Source: Aliarcobacter butzleri
GTDB taxonomy: Bacteria; Campylobacterota; Campylobacteria; Campylobacterales; Arcobacteraceae
Direction of reading: 5' to 3'
NCBI GenBank assembly: GCA_012522985.1
Contig: JAAYJJ010000112.1
Location: forward strand, 1-7,346
Length of the DNA: 7,346 bases
Positions 1 to 6,228 of this stretch are shown here, one piece after another. Made by a program: the position numbers and the translations under genes. Each line of letters opens with the position of its first letter. The stretch's first letter is position 1. The notes under the pieces were generated by a model. It saw only the letters and a list, made by a program, of their open reading frames with translations, made no database searches and was not told the DNA's origin.

Positions 1-188
1 GTGATACTTTTTGCACTATGGCAAAAACCAAAAGATATTAGTCCCGTTCCACATCCATAATCAAGTATATCAAAATCTTTTTTTATTTCAATACTATTTT
101 TTATTTGATTGACAAAGCTCATAGCAATCTCAACTCTAGTGTTTTTTAAGTCCCAATCTTTAGCAACAAGATCAAATTTATTAACCAT
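1..188 (-). CDS. class I SAM-dependent methyltransferase, N-terminal part (cut by window edge)
   Basis: The minus strand reads an open frame from an ATG at 188-186 to the left edge: 62 codons with no stop, so only the N-terminus is present. Residues about 40-50 read DILDYGCGTGL, the glycine-rich motif I that binds S-adenosylmethionine in Rossmann-fold class I methyltransferases, with an acidic residue just before it. The stretch before it (FDLVAKDWD..) resembles the N-terminal helix of small stand-alone methyltransferases of the Methyltransf_11/25 type. An AAGGAG ribosome site lies 8 nt before the start (minus strand, about 197-202), which supports the start. The substrate cannot be told, because the specificity-determining part lies outside the window. 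It is divergent from pgeF and shares its promoter region. Confidence 0.85.
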   Translation of the reverse strand, partial: MVNKFDLVAKDWDLKNTRVEIAMSFVNQIKNSIEIKKDFDILDYGCGTGLISFGFCHSAKSI

Positions 189-213
189 ATTTAATAGCTC
201 CTTATAGTTTTTG

Positions 214-222
214 TGCTATTAT
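214..222 (+). promoter_or_regulatory. extended -10 box for pgeF-bioA
   Basis: TGCTATTAT matches the extended -10 form TGnTATAAT with one change. It would place the transcript start near 229, leaving a leader of about 19 nt that contains the AGGTGG ribosome site at 238-243. It overlaps the minus-strand -10 of the divergent methyltransferase gene, so polymerase may not be able to occupy both at once. Confidence 0.45.
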
Positions 223-223
223 A
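218..223 (-). promoter_or_regulatory. -10 box for the methyltransferase gene
   Basis: On the minus strand a perfect TATAAT lies about 30 nt before the ATG at 188. No -35 hexamer is obvious, as is usual for sigma-70 promoters in Campylobacterota. It overlaps the plus-strand box at 214-222, so the two divergent promoters share the same bases. Assignment is by consensus only. Confidence 0.5.
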
Positions 224-247
224 TCCAAAAGTAGATTAGGTGGTATT

Positions 248-946
248 ATGGAGTTTTTTTCAAAAGATATATTATCTTTTTTTACAACAAGTGATGATGG
301 GGATATGGCTTATTATACTTGCAATGATTCTATAAAAGTAGATATAAATAGACAAAACATAGCCAAAAAGTATAGATTTAGCTTAGATAGACTAAGATAT
401 ATGAATCAAGTCCACACAGACAATATTATGATTGTGGATGATAGCTCACCACATCTTATCAAAGAGTGTGATGCTATGATAACAAATATCAAAGGCTTAG
501 CTTTGATGGTTTTAACTGCTGATTGTATAGGGGTTTTGTTTTGTGATATAGAGCAAAATATTATAGCAGTAGCTCATGCTGGAAGAAATGGGACTTTTAT
601 GCAAATATCAGCAAAAGTTATAGATAAGATGAAAAATGTATTTAACTCCAATCCCAAAAATATCAAAGTCTATTTAGGACCAAGTATTCAAAAGTGCTGC
701 TATGAAGTTGATTTTGCTACAGCAGAATTTGTAAAAAATAACTTTGGAGAAGAGTTTGTAAGCAAAAGAAATATAGATCTACAAGCTATCAATAAAACAC
801 AACTTATAGATAGTGGTGTAAAAGAAAAAAACATCTATATTGATTATACATGTACCAAATGTTCAACGAAGCCATACTTTTCATATAGGCAAGATAAAAA
901 CTGTGGTAGATTTGTAGGAGTTATAATAATAAAGGAGAATAAATGA
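248..946 (+). CDS. pgeF: peptidoglycan editing factor PgeF (YfiH/LACC1 family)
   Basis: This is a 232-residue protein of the Cu-oxidase_4 (DUF152, YfiH) family, close to the usual length of about 240. The family's metal-site residues are visible: His56 in NQVHTDN, Cys93 in LTADCIGV and His110 in VAHAGRNG. Further family blocks are CDAMIT (74-79), YLGPSIQKCCYEVD (142-155) and the C-terminal FSYRQDKNCGRF (211-222). Family members act on nucleosides (LACC1-like phosphorylase/deaminase chemistry) or, in E. coli, keep L-Ser from replacing L-Ala in peptidoglycan stems; which applies here is inference. The family usually has AHAGWRG around the second His; here it is AHAGRNG. The ATG is preceded by AGGTGG. 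The gene overlaps bioA by 4 nt (ATGA), indicating translational coupling. There is no signal peptide, so it is cytoplasmic. Confidence 0.9.
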   Translation: MEFFSKDILSFFTTSDDGDMAYYTCNDSIKVDINRQNIAKKYRFSLDRLRYMNQVHTDNIMIVDDSSPHLIKECDAMITNIKGLALMVLTADCIGVLFCDIEQNIIAVAHAGRNGTFMQISAKVIDKMKNVFNSNPKNIKVYLGPSIQKCCYEVDFATAEFVKNNFGEEFVSKRNIDLQAINKTQLIDSGVKEKNIYIDYTCTKCSTKPYFSYRQDKNCGRFVGVIIIKENK

Positions 947-2253
947 CTAACAAAATGTTAGAAGAAGAGGATTTAAAGTATATTTGGCATCCATGTACAC
1001 AGATGAAAGATCACGAACAAATACCTTTGATCCCTATCAAAAGAGCAAAAGGAATCTATTTAGAAGATTATGATAACAATATTTTTATAGATGGTATTAG
1101 TAGCTGGTGGGTCAATAATCTAGGTCATTGCAATCCATATATAAGTAAAAAAATAACAAAACAACTAAAGAGTTTGGAACATGTTATATTTGCTGGATTT
1201 ACTCATAAAAGTGCTATTAGTTTATCTAAAAAACTAGTAGAGATTACTCCTAAAGGATTAAATAAAGTCTTCTATGCTGATAATGGTTCTAGTGGTATAG
1301 AAGTAGCTTTAAAGCTTTCTTTTCATTACTTTAAAAACAAAGGAAAAACAAAATCAAAATTTTTGTCTTTAAGCGGTTCATATCATGGTGAAACTCTAGG
1401 AGCTTTGGCTGTAAGTGATACAGGTATGTACAAAGAGGTTTATAGTGATATCTTACTTCAAACCATCCAAACTCCAAAACCAAAAGACCAATCAAAACAA
1501 TCAGCACTTAAAGCTATAGATAAGCTAGAGCTTATCTTAGAACAAGAACATAAAAACATATGTGCTTTTATAGTTGAGCCTCTTGTTCAGTGTGCTGGGG
1601 GTATGCATATGTATCATCCTATTTATCTAAAAAAAGCAAAAGAGCTTTGTAAAAGATATAATATATTTTTTATAGCTGATGAGATAGCTGTTGGTTTTGG
1701 CAGAACGGGATATTTTTTTGCTTCACAAAGTGCTGATATAACTCCAGATATTATGCTTCTTAGCAAGGGATTAACAGGCGGGTTTTTACCACTTTGTGCT
1801 GTAATGATAAGTGATGAGATATATAATGCTTTTTATTGTGACTATCAAGAGAATAAAAACTTTCTTCACTCTCATAGTTATACGGCAAATCCTTTGTGTT
1901 GCACGGCTGCTATTGCTACAATAGAGTATTTAGAAAAGTATAATATCCTAGAAAAAAACAGATCCAAAATAAAGCAGATCTCAAAAGAGCTAAAAAGATT
2001 TGATTCTTTGTCTATAGTCAAAGAAATAAGACAAACAGGCATGATAGCTGCTATAGAGCTAAAAGATGACTTACCATACGAAAGAGTAGGGCTTAAAATT
2101 AACCAATATTGCCTAAAACAGGGGCTGTTTATTAGACCACTAGGAAATGTGATCTATTTTATGCCACCTTTTATTATCAAAAAATATGAGATTAAAAAAT
2201 CATTTGAGATTATATATAGTAGCCTAGAAGCACTAAAAAACAATACAATATAA
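943..2253 (+). CDS. bioA: adenosylmethionine-8-amino-7-oxononanoate aminotransferase (DAPA synthase)
   Basis: BioA converts 7-keto-8-aminopelargonate to 7,8-diaminopelargonate with SAM as amino donor, the step before dethiobiotin synthetase in biotin synthesis. It is a class III PLP aminotransferase of 436 residues (family about 430). Landmarks are YIWHPCTQM (13-21), DGISSWWVNNLGH (50-62), GSYHGET with Tyr148, the PLP-contacting Asp246 in FIADEIAVGFGRTG, Arg254, the Schiff-base Lys275 in LLSKGLTGG, and Arg398 in FIRPLGN, which matches the KAPA carboxylate-binding arginine of E. coli. The E. coli substrate-site Tyr17 (WHPYT) is Cys18 here. The start is fixed by AAAGGAG at 931-937 and the ATGA overlap with pgeF. 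No other bio gene is in the window, so biotin genes are not clustered here. Confidence 0.95.
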   Translation: MTNKMLEEEDLKYIWHPCTQMKDHEQIPLIPIKRAKGIYLEDYDNNIFIDGISSWWVNNLGHCNPYISKKITKQLKSLEHVIFAGFTHKSAISLSKKLVEITPKGLNKVFYADNGSSGIEVALKLSFHYFKNKGKTKSKFLSLSGSYHGETLGALAVSDTGMYKEVYSDILLQTIQTPKPKDQSKQSALKAIDKLELILEQEHKNICAFIVEPLVQCAGGMHMYHPIYLKKAKELCKRYNIFFIADEIAVGFGRTGYFFASQSADITPDIMLLSKGLTGGFLPLCAVMISDEIYNAFYCDYQENKNFLHSHSYTANPLCCTAAIATIEYLEKYNILEKNRSKIKQISKELKRFDSLSIVKEIRQTGMIAAIELKDDLPYERVGLKINQYCLKQGLFIRPLGNVIYFMPPFIIKKYEIKKSFEIIYSSLEALKNNTI

Positions 2254-2262
2254 TCTAATTTA

Positions 2263-2271
2263 TGATATAAT
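2263..2271 (+). promoter_or_regulatory. extended -10 box for purU-trmL
   Basis: TGATATAAT is a perfect extended -10 (TGn plus TATAAT) in the 48-nt gap between bioA and purU. It predicts a transcript start near 2278 and a leader of about 24 nt. No -35 is evident. It suggests that purU-trmL can be transcribed apart from pgeF-bioA. Confidence 0.55.
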
Positions 2272-2301
2272 CAAATCAAAGTATAATTATGGGGAAGTAA
2301 A

Positions 2302-3138
2302 TTGAGTGAAAATTTTGTTTTATTAATAGAATGTGATGACCAAATAGGTTTGGTTTATCAAATATCAAAGGTTATTTTTAATCACAACTTAAATATAAAG
2401 AGCAACTCTGAGTTTGTTGATGAGGAGAGTAAAAAGTTTTTTATGAGAACTGTTGTTAGTGGTGGCTTAGATCAAGAGGTGTTTTTAGATGAACTAAGAG
2501 CAGTATTGCCAAAAGATGCTTTAATAAGATTTAGCAAACAAGCAAAGAAAAATATTATTATTTTAGCTACTAAAGAGTCTCATGTTTTGGGTGATTTGCT
2601 TATTAAAAACTATGAAAATGAACTAGATGCCAATATCTTAGCTGTAGTTTCAAACCACAATCTACTTAAAAGCTTAGTTGAGAAGTTTGATATACCTTAT
2701 CACCACTGTGATGTAGGTGAGCTAAATAGACAAGATCATGAATATGAACTATCACAAATAATAGAGCTATATAATCCAGATATTATAGTATTGGCCAAAT
2801 ATATGAGAGTTTTAACGCCTTGGTTTGTTTGTAAATATGATGGTAAAATACTCAATATTCATCACTCATTTTTACCAGCTTTTATAGGGGCAAATCCTTA
2901 TAAACAAGCTCATCAAAGAGGTGTTAAGATCATAGGAGCTACTGCACATTTAGTAACAAATGATTTAGATGAAGGTCCGATTATATCACAAGATATAGTA
3001 AGAGTAGATCACTCATTTTCATGGCAAGATATGAAAAAAGCAGGAAGAAATGTAGAAAAAGTAGTTCTTTCAAATGCTTTGGATCTATTGCTAGAAGATA
3101 GAGTGTTTGTACATAATAATAAAACAGTAATACTTTAA
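2302..3138 (+). CDS. purU: formyltetrahydrofolate deformylase
   Basis: PurU hydrolyses 10-formyl-THF to THF and formate, balancing one-carbon pools and supplying formate. The 278-residue protein has the usual two parts: an N-terminal ACT domain (about 4-80, LLIECDDQIGLVYQIS) and a formyltransferase-fold catalytic domain (about 84-278). Catalytic residues of the formyltransferase family are visible as Asn185 and His187 in NIHHSFLPAF and Asp223 in DLDEGPII. The start is TTG at 2302. The only upstream ATG (2289) runs straight into a stop, and TTG is preceded by GGGGAAG (2291-2297) with a short 4-nt spacing. A TTG start with tight spacing suggests modest translation. The stop overlaps the trmL ATG by one base (TAATG). 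Confidence 0.93.
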   Translation: MSENFVLLIECDDQIGLVYQISKVIFNHNLNIKSNSEFVDEESKKFFMRTVVSGGLDQEVFLDELRAVLPKDALIRFSKQAKKNIIILATKESHVLGDLLIKNYENELDANILAVVSNHNLLKSLVEKFDIPYHHCDVGELNRQDHEYELSQIIELYNPDIIVLAKYMRVLTPWFVCKYDGKILNIHHSFLPAFIGANPYKQAHQRGVKIIGATAHLVTNDLDEGPIISQDIVRVDHSFSWQDMKKAGRNVEKVVLSNALDLLLEDRVFVHNNKTVIL

Positions 3139-3593
3139 TGAAACATTTTAATATAGTTTTACATGAGCCACGTATTCCTCAAAATACAGGAACAATAGGA
3201 AGGCTTTGTTATGCAACAAACTCAAGCTTACACCTTATAAAGCCTTATGGCTTTGAGATAACTCAAAAAGCTTTAAGAAGAGCAGGACTTGATTATTGGA
3301 AGTATTTAAAAGTATATGAATATGAAAATATAGATGATTTTTGGAGTAAACACCCTCTTAGTAATAGGCATTTTTTTGCCACAACAAAAAGTAGTAAAAC
3401 TCACTTTGAAGCAAAGTTTCAAGAAAATGATTATTTTTACTTTGGTAGAGAAGATGCAGGACTTCCAAAAGAGCTAATAGAGCTAAATATCCATAACAAT
3501 ATCAAAATACCTATGATAAATGAAGCTAGATCATTAAATATCGCAAATAGTGTTTCTATAGTGATTTATGAGGCTATTAGGCAAACTTTATAG
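3138..3593 (+). CDS. trmL: tRNA (cytidine(34)-2'-O)-methyltransferase TrmL
   Basis: This is a 151-residue minimal SPOUT (SpoU-type, alpha/beta-knot) methyltransferase, near the E. coli TrmL/YibK length of 157. Motif 1 is EPRIPQNTGTIGR (10-22). The family segment LIKPYGFE...KALRRAGLDYW follows (33-54), then motif 2 FYFGREDAGLP (100-110) and the knot motif 3 IPMINEARSLNIANSVSI (124-141), which binds SAM. TrmL methylates the ribose of the wobble base in certain leucine tRNAs; that substrate is taken from the family. There is no separate ribosome site: the ATG overlaps the purU stop, so translation probably depends on termination-reinitiation. It is the last gene of the plus-strand run before a convergent gene. 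Confidence 0.92.
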   Translation: MKHFNIVLHEPRIPQNTGTIGRLCYATNSSLHLIKPYGFEITQKALRRAGLDYWKYLKVYEYENIDDFWSKHPLSNRHFFATTKSSKTHFEAKFQENDYFYFGREDAGLPKELIELNIHNNIKIPMINEARSLNIANSVSIVIYEAIRQTL

Positions 3594-3605
3594 TTAGAGA
3601 GTATA

Positions 3606-3647
3606 TCATCTTATAGAAGATGAGAGTAAGGCTAAATAGCCTTACTC
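3606..3647. terminator. two adjacent hairpins between convergent trmL and ompA-like gene
   Basis: The 64-nt gap holds two perfect hairpins back to back: TCATCTT/AAGATGA (3606-3612 with 3617-3623, 4-nt loop) and the 10-bp GAGTAAGGCT/AGCCTTACTC (3624-3633 with 3638-3647, loop AAAT). The position between two convergent genes fits a bidirectional terminator. Neither strand shows a clear T-run directly after the second stem, so it is not a textbook intrinsic terminator; it could also protect 3' ends. Confidence 0.6.
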
Positions 3648-3657
3648 AAAGTGAAGA

Positions 3658-4668
3658 TTATTTTATATTTGTATTTGCTTCAACTCTTCTGTTTTCAGCT
3701 CTACCATCTTCAGTATTATTATCAGCTACAGGTTTAGCTTCACCATAACCAACAGCTTTTAATCTTGCAGCGTCAATACCCTCTTCAATAAGAGCATCTC
3801 TTACAGCATCAGCTCTTCTTTGTGAAAGCTTTTCATTATATGCGTCACTTCCTATTGAATCAGTATGTCCTTCTATAGTTGCACTTAATAGAGGATTTTC
3901 TTTCATAATATTAGCAAACTCTAACACTCTTTGTTTTTGTTCAGATTTGATATCACTTTTATCAAAATCAAAATTAACATGGAAGTTAAAGTTCAACGCA
4001 CAACCATCTTTATCAACTTTTAGCCCTTTTGGAGTATTTGGACATTTGTCAAGTTCATCTATTACACCATCTCCATCGCTATCTTTTGGAGCTTCTTTTG
4101 GAGGCTCAATAGCTTTTGGAGCTTCTACTACAGGCTCTTCAACAACTACAGGTTGAGCTTTTTGTCCACCAAATTTCATAGAAAGCCCAAGTCCTATTGT
4201 TTTGTCTTTATCTTCTGTTTCAACTTTGTATGTATATCTACCTTCTGTAAAAATACTTACAGTCTCATTAAGAGCATATCTTAAACCAAGTCCTGCATTC
4301 CAGATTGTTTGAGAATCAAAATCAGCAAGTTTATTGTTTGCTTTTTCATATCCCCCACCAATAAAAGAATATGGTGTCCATCTTGAATCATTTTTAAAAT
4401 CATAAACCAAATTTGCAGCATATCTCATAAGATCTGTTGTTTGGTTGTTGTTTTTATATTTTGCATCATCAGCATATTCATAAGATAGTTGAATAGCTAA
4501 AGAATCCATAATCTCTTTTGATACTCTAAGTCCAAAAGAGTTGTAATTATTCAAATCACTACTACTTTTTGTAAAGTTCTTTGATACGATAGGCTCTACA
4601 TTGTATTCAGCCATTGCAGTTGTAGCAAGTGCAGCTGCTACTCCAGCACTAATTAAAAGTTTTTTCAT
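3658..4668 (-). CDS. OmpA-family outer membrane porin (CadF-like), with TSP3 linker and peptidoglycan-binding domain
   Basis: This 336-residue protein begins with a Sec signal peptide (MKKLLISAGVAAALATTAMA, cut likely after Ala20). A beta-barrel of alternating strands (about 21-167) ends in GLGLSMKFGG. A Pro/Val/Glu-rich linker (173-196) follows, then a thrombospondin type 3-like calcium motif DSDGDGVIDELDKCP (197-210) with a Cys pair (Cys209, Cys223). The OmpA_C peptidoglycan-binding domain is about 230-333. Asp270 in EGHTDSIGS and Arg285 in SQRRA match the two E. coli OmpA residues that hold diaminopimelate. The order barrel, short Cys-pair region, OmpA_C is that of Campylobacter CadF, but the fibronectin motif FRLS is not seen, so an adhesin role is unproven. 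An AAGGA ribosome site precedes the ATG. It is monocistronic, divergent from cbpA, and likely abundant judging from its promoter region. Confidence 0.92.
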   Translation of the reverse strand: MKKLLISAGVAAALATTAMAEYNVEPIVSKNFTKSSSDLNNYNSFGLRVSKEIMDSLAIQLSYEYADDAKYKNNNQTTDLMRYAANLVYDFKNDSRWTPYSFIGGGYEKANNKLADFDSQTIWNAGLGLRYALNETVSIFTEGRYTYKVETEDKDKTIGLGLSMKFGGQKAQPVVVEEPVVEAPKAIEPPKEAPKDSDGDGVIDELDKCPNTPKGLKVDKDGCALNFNFHVNFDFDKSDIKSEQKQRVLEFANIMKENPLLSATIEGHTDSIGSDAYNEKLSQRRADAVRDALIEEGIDAARLKAVGYGEAKPVADNNTEDGRAENRRVEANTNIK

Positions 4669-4699
4669 ACAAATCCTTTTTTAACATTTTTGTGACAAT

Positions 4700-4708
4700 A
4701 TAATATCA
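4700..4708 (-). promoter_or_regulatory. extended -10 box for the ompA-like gene, with A-rich upstream tract
   Basis: The minus strand reads TGATATTAT here, an extended -10 with one change, 32 nt before the ATG. A second TATAAT on the same strand at 4734-4739 is an alternative. Upstream on that strand (about 4740-4785) the DNA is almost all A/T with A-runs at regular intervals, like the periodic AT signal that replaces the -35 in Campylobacter and Helicobacter promoters and fits strong expression of a porin. Confidence 0.5.
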
Positions 4709-4785
4709 GATTTTGGCTTAAATTTAGCTAACAATTATATTTAATTTTATTTTTTACTGATTTTCTTTATTTATTTTTCTTCTAA

Positions 4786-4806
4786 GTTGATTGACATTGA
4801 CTCAAG
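4786..4806 (+). promoter_or_regulatory. HAIR operator (HspR binding site) upstream of cbpA-hspR
   Basis: GTTGATT-N7-ACTCAAG matches the HAIR consensus CTTGAGT-N7-ACTCAAG at 12 of 14 arm positions (right arm 7/7, left arm 5/7) with the exact 7-nt spacer. HspR, a MerR-type heat-shock repressor, is the last gene of the operon that begins 56 nt downstream, so autorepression of cbpA-hspR is the natural reading, as known in Helicobacter pylori. The site lies directly upstream of the likely cbpA -10 region. Confidence 0.75.
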
Positions 4807-4808
4807 TT

Positions 4809-4829
4809 TATGATAAAATATCACTCAAT
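4809..4829 (+). promoter_or_regulatory. possible second, weak HAIR-like site
   Basis: ACTCAAT at 4823-4829 matches the right HAIR arm at 6 of 7 positions and lies 23 nt (about two helical turns) after the same arm of the first site. Its left arm (TATGATA, 4809-4815) matches only 3 of 7. It would cover the -35/spacer region of the cbpA promoter. It is plausible as a co-operative secondary site, but could be chance. Confidence 0.35.
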
Positions 4830-4832
4830 AAG

Positions 4833-4838
4833 TATAAT
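4833..4838 (+). promoter_or_regulatory. -10 box for cbpA-hspR
   Basis: TATAAT lies 29 nt before the cbpA ATG and predicts a start near 4845. With this start the HAIR site spans about -59 to -39 and the weak second site about -36 to -16. An alternative -10 (TGA-TAAAAT, 4811-4819) would put the first HAIR site over -40 to -20. Which is used cannot be decided by eye. Confidence 0.5.
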
Positions 4839-4861
4839 AGATTTAATAGTAGGAGTTGCTT

Positions 4862-5752
4862 ATGGCAAAGAGTTTATATGAGACTTTAGAAGTCAAAGAA
4901 AATGCAACAGCTGATGAGATAAAAAAAGCATATAGAAAATTAGCAAGAAAATATCATCCAGATGTAAATAAAGATCCAAGTGCTGAGGAGAAATTCAAAG
5001 AGATTAATGCAGCATATGAAGTATTGAGTGATCCAGAAAAAAAATCACAATATGATAGATTTGGTGACAATATGTTTGGTGGGCAAAATTTTCATGATTT
5101 TGCAAGAGGACAAAGTGGAGCTGGAATAGATCTTGATGATATATTAAGGAATATCTTTGGTGGAGGTGGTGGCTTTAGTAGTAGCGGTTTTGGTGGTAGT
5201 GGTGGCTTTGGTAGCAGTGGATTTAGTGGTTTTGGAGGATTTGAAGAAGATCTTGATATGGAAGCATCTATAACTATTCCTTTTGCTACAGCTATTTTAG
5301 GTGGTAAACAACATATTAGTTTAAGTAGTGGCACCTCTTTTGATATTAAAATCCCAGAAGGTATAAAAGATGGACAAAAAATAAGAGCAAAAGATAAAGG
5401 CAAAAGATCAGGACAAAAAGTAGGTGATTTAATACTTCATATCAATGTTTCTCCAAGTGATGAATATGAAAGAGATGGTTTTGATTTGATTAAAAGCTTT
5501 GATCTTAGCTTAAGAGATGCTCTTTTTGGTGGGAAGTTGGAGATAAAAACATTACATAAAACTATTACCTTAAAGGTACCACAAAACACAAAACAAGGAC
5601 AAAAATTTAGAGTAAGAGAGCTTGGGGTTTATGATAGAAAAAGCGGTAAAAAAGGGGATTTGTACTTAAAGGCAAATATCTTTTTACCTAAAATAGAAAA
5701 TATAGATAAAGATCTTTTATCTATGATGGAAGCAAAACTACCTAAGGAGTGA
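4862..5752 (+). CDS. cbpA: DnaJ-like co-chaperone CbpA (class B J-domain protein)
   Basis: CbpA stimulates the ATPase of DnaK and hands it unfolded clients. The start chosen is the ATG at 4862, with TAGGAG at 4850-4855 and 6 nt spacing. A TTG two codons upstream (4856) is in frame but too close to the ribosome site. The 296-residue protein has a J domain (about 4-68) with the essential HPD at 32-34. A Gly/Phe/Ser-rich segment follows (about 98-127, repeated GGF/SGF units), then the two beta-barrel client-binding domains CTD I (about 134-200, FATAILGG.. [12 protein letters not shown]) and CTD II (about 205-278, [12 protein letters not shown].. [17 protein letters not shown]). The cysteine-rich zinc finger of DnaJ is absent, which separates CbpA from DnaJ. 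It is followed after 2 nt by hspR and preceded by a HAIR operator. Confidence 0.93.
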   Translation: MAKSLYETLEVKENATADEIKKAYRKLARKYHPDVNKDPSAEEKFKEINAAYEVLSDPEKKSQYDRFGDNMFGGQNFHDFARGQSGAGIDLDDILRNIFGGGGGFSSSGFGGSGGFGSSGFSGFGGFEEDLDMEASITIPFATAILGGKQHISLSSGTSFDIKIPEGIKDGQKIRAKDKGKRSGQKVGDLILHINVSPSDEYERDGFDLIKSFDLSLRDALFGGKLEIKTLHKTITLKVPQNTKQGQKFRVRELGVYDRKSGKKGDLYLKANIFLPKIENIDKDLLSMMEAKLPKE

Positions 5753-5754
5753 TT

Positions 5755-6132
5755 ATGCAAAAAAGCTACTATGAGCCTGTTTATCTTATTGGTGCTGTTG
5801 CTGAGATTTTAAATATTCATCCACAAACATTAAGACAATATGAAAGAGAGGGTTTAATAAAACCATCAAGAACAAATGGAAGGATTAGACTATATTCTCA
5901 ACACGATATAGATAATATAAAAATAGTTTTAAGTTTAACTAGAGATTTAGGAATTAATCTAGCTGGAGTTGAGTTGATTTTGGAGCTAAAAGAGCAGATA
6001 GTAGTACTTCAAGAGGAGCTAGAGTTTTATAAAAAGAGACTCAAAAATGTAGATAAATTTGGAGTTGTTCCATCACATAAGGCTTTAGTAGTGAAAAAAA
6101 GTTTGTATGATATAGTTATTTTTGAAGAGTAG
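5755..6132 (+). CDS. hspR: heat-shock transcriptional repressor HspR (MerR family)
   Basis: This is a 125-residue MerR-type regulator, close to the 123-residue H. pylori HspR. The N-terminal winged helix-turn-helix (about 8-75) reads YLIGAVAEILNIHPQTLRQYEREGLIKPSRTNGRIRLYS, with the HPQTLRQYE recognition segment typical of HspR. A coiled-coil helix (about 78-102, ELKEQIVVLQEELEFYKKRL) for dimerisation follows, then a short hydrophobic tail (VVKKSLYDIVIFEE). The MerR effector-binding cysteines are missing, as in HspR. The ATG at 5755 is chosen over an in-frame GTG at 5749 because AAGGAG (5744-5749) lies at good spacing from the ATG and overlaps the GTG. The gene starts 2 nt after cbpA, so the repressor and co-chaperone are made together; the HAIR site upstream of cbpA implies self-repression. 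In relatives the regulon includes groES-groEL and grpE-dnaK. Confidence 0.93.
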   Translation: MQKSYYEPVYLIGAVAEILNIHPQTLRQYEREGLIKPSRTNGRIRLYSQHDIDNIKIVLSLTRDLGINLAGVELILELKEQIVVLQEELEFYKKRLKNVDKFGVVPSHKALVVKKSLYDIVIFEE

Positions 6133-6138
6133 ATTGAT

Positions 6139-6173
6139 TTAGTTTTTAGTTATTGGTTATTAGTTTTTAGTTA
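6139..6173 (+). repeat. two direct copies of a 14-mer after hspR
   Basis: TTAGTTTTTAGTTA occurs at 6139-6152 and 6160-6173, a 21-nt period of about two helical turns. Each copy is itself built from two TTAGTT-like halves. The second copy forms the 5' half and loop of the hairpin at 6156-6186. It may be simple-sequence expansion in AT-rich spacer DNA. Confidence 0.6.
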
Positions 6174-6186
6174 AAAGACTAATAAC
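6156..6186 (+). terminator. hairpin after hspR, possible terminator of cbpA-hspR
   Basis: GTTATTAGT (6156-6164) pairs perfectly with ACTAATAAC (6178-6186). Inside, TTTT pairs with AAAA around the loop AGTT, leaving one bulged G (6177). The stem is long but A/T-rich, and only CTTTTG follows a few bases later, so termination would be weak. It lies 24 nt after the hspR stop and 43 nt before the Fic gene, so it may separate the two or merely attenuate. Confidence 0.4.
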
Positions 6187-6228
6187 ATCAACTTTTGAAC
6201 AGGTGAAATCTCATATAAGGAAGAATAA

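Noticed and set aside
3947..4156. 69-codon plus-strand open frame rich in Ser/Gly/Thr
   Set aside because: It is entirely inside the ompA-like gene on the opposite strand, its composition mirrors the Pro/Glu/Asp-rich linker of that gene, and it has no ribosome site.
5158..5245. minisatellite-like repeat in cbpA
   Set aside because: The Gly/Phe/Ser repetition is the normal G/F region of J-domain proteins; codons differ from unit to unit, so it is not a recent tandem expansion.
5092..5403. 103-codon minus-strand open frame rich in Pro/Leu
   Set aside because: It is the antisense shadow of the Gly/Phe-rich segment of cbpA; the repetitive codons there remove stops on the other strand.
5749..5754. 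GTG start for hspR and TTG start (4856) for cbpA
   Set aside because: Both overlap or abut their own ribosome-binding sequence; the ATG codons at 5755 and 4862 have normal spacing.
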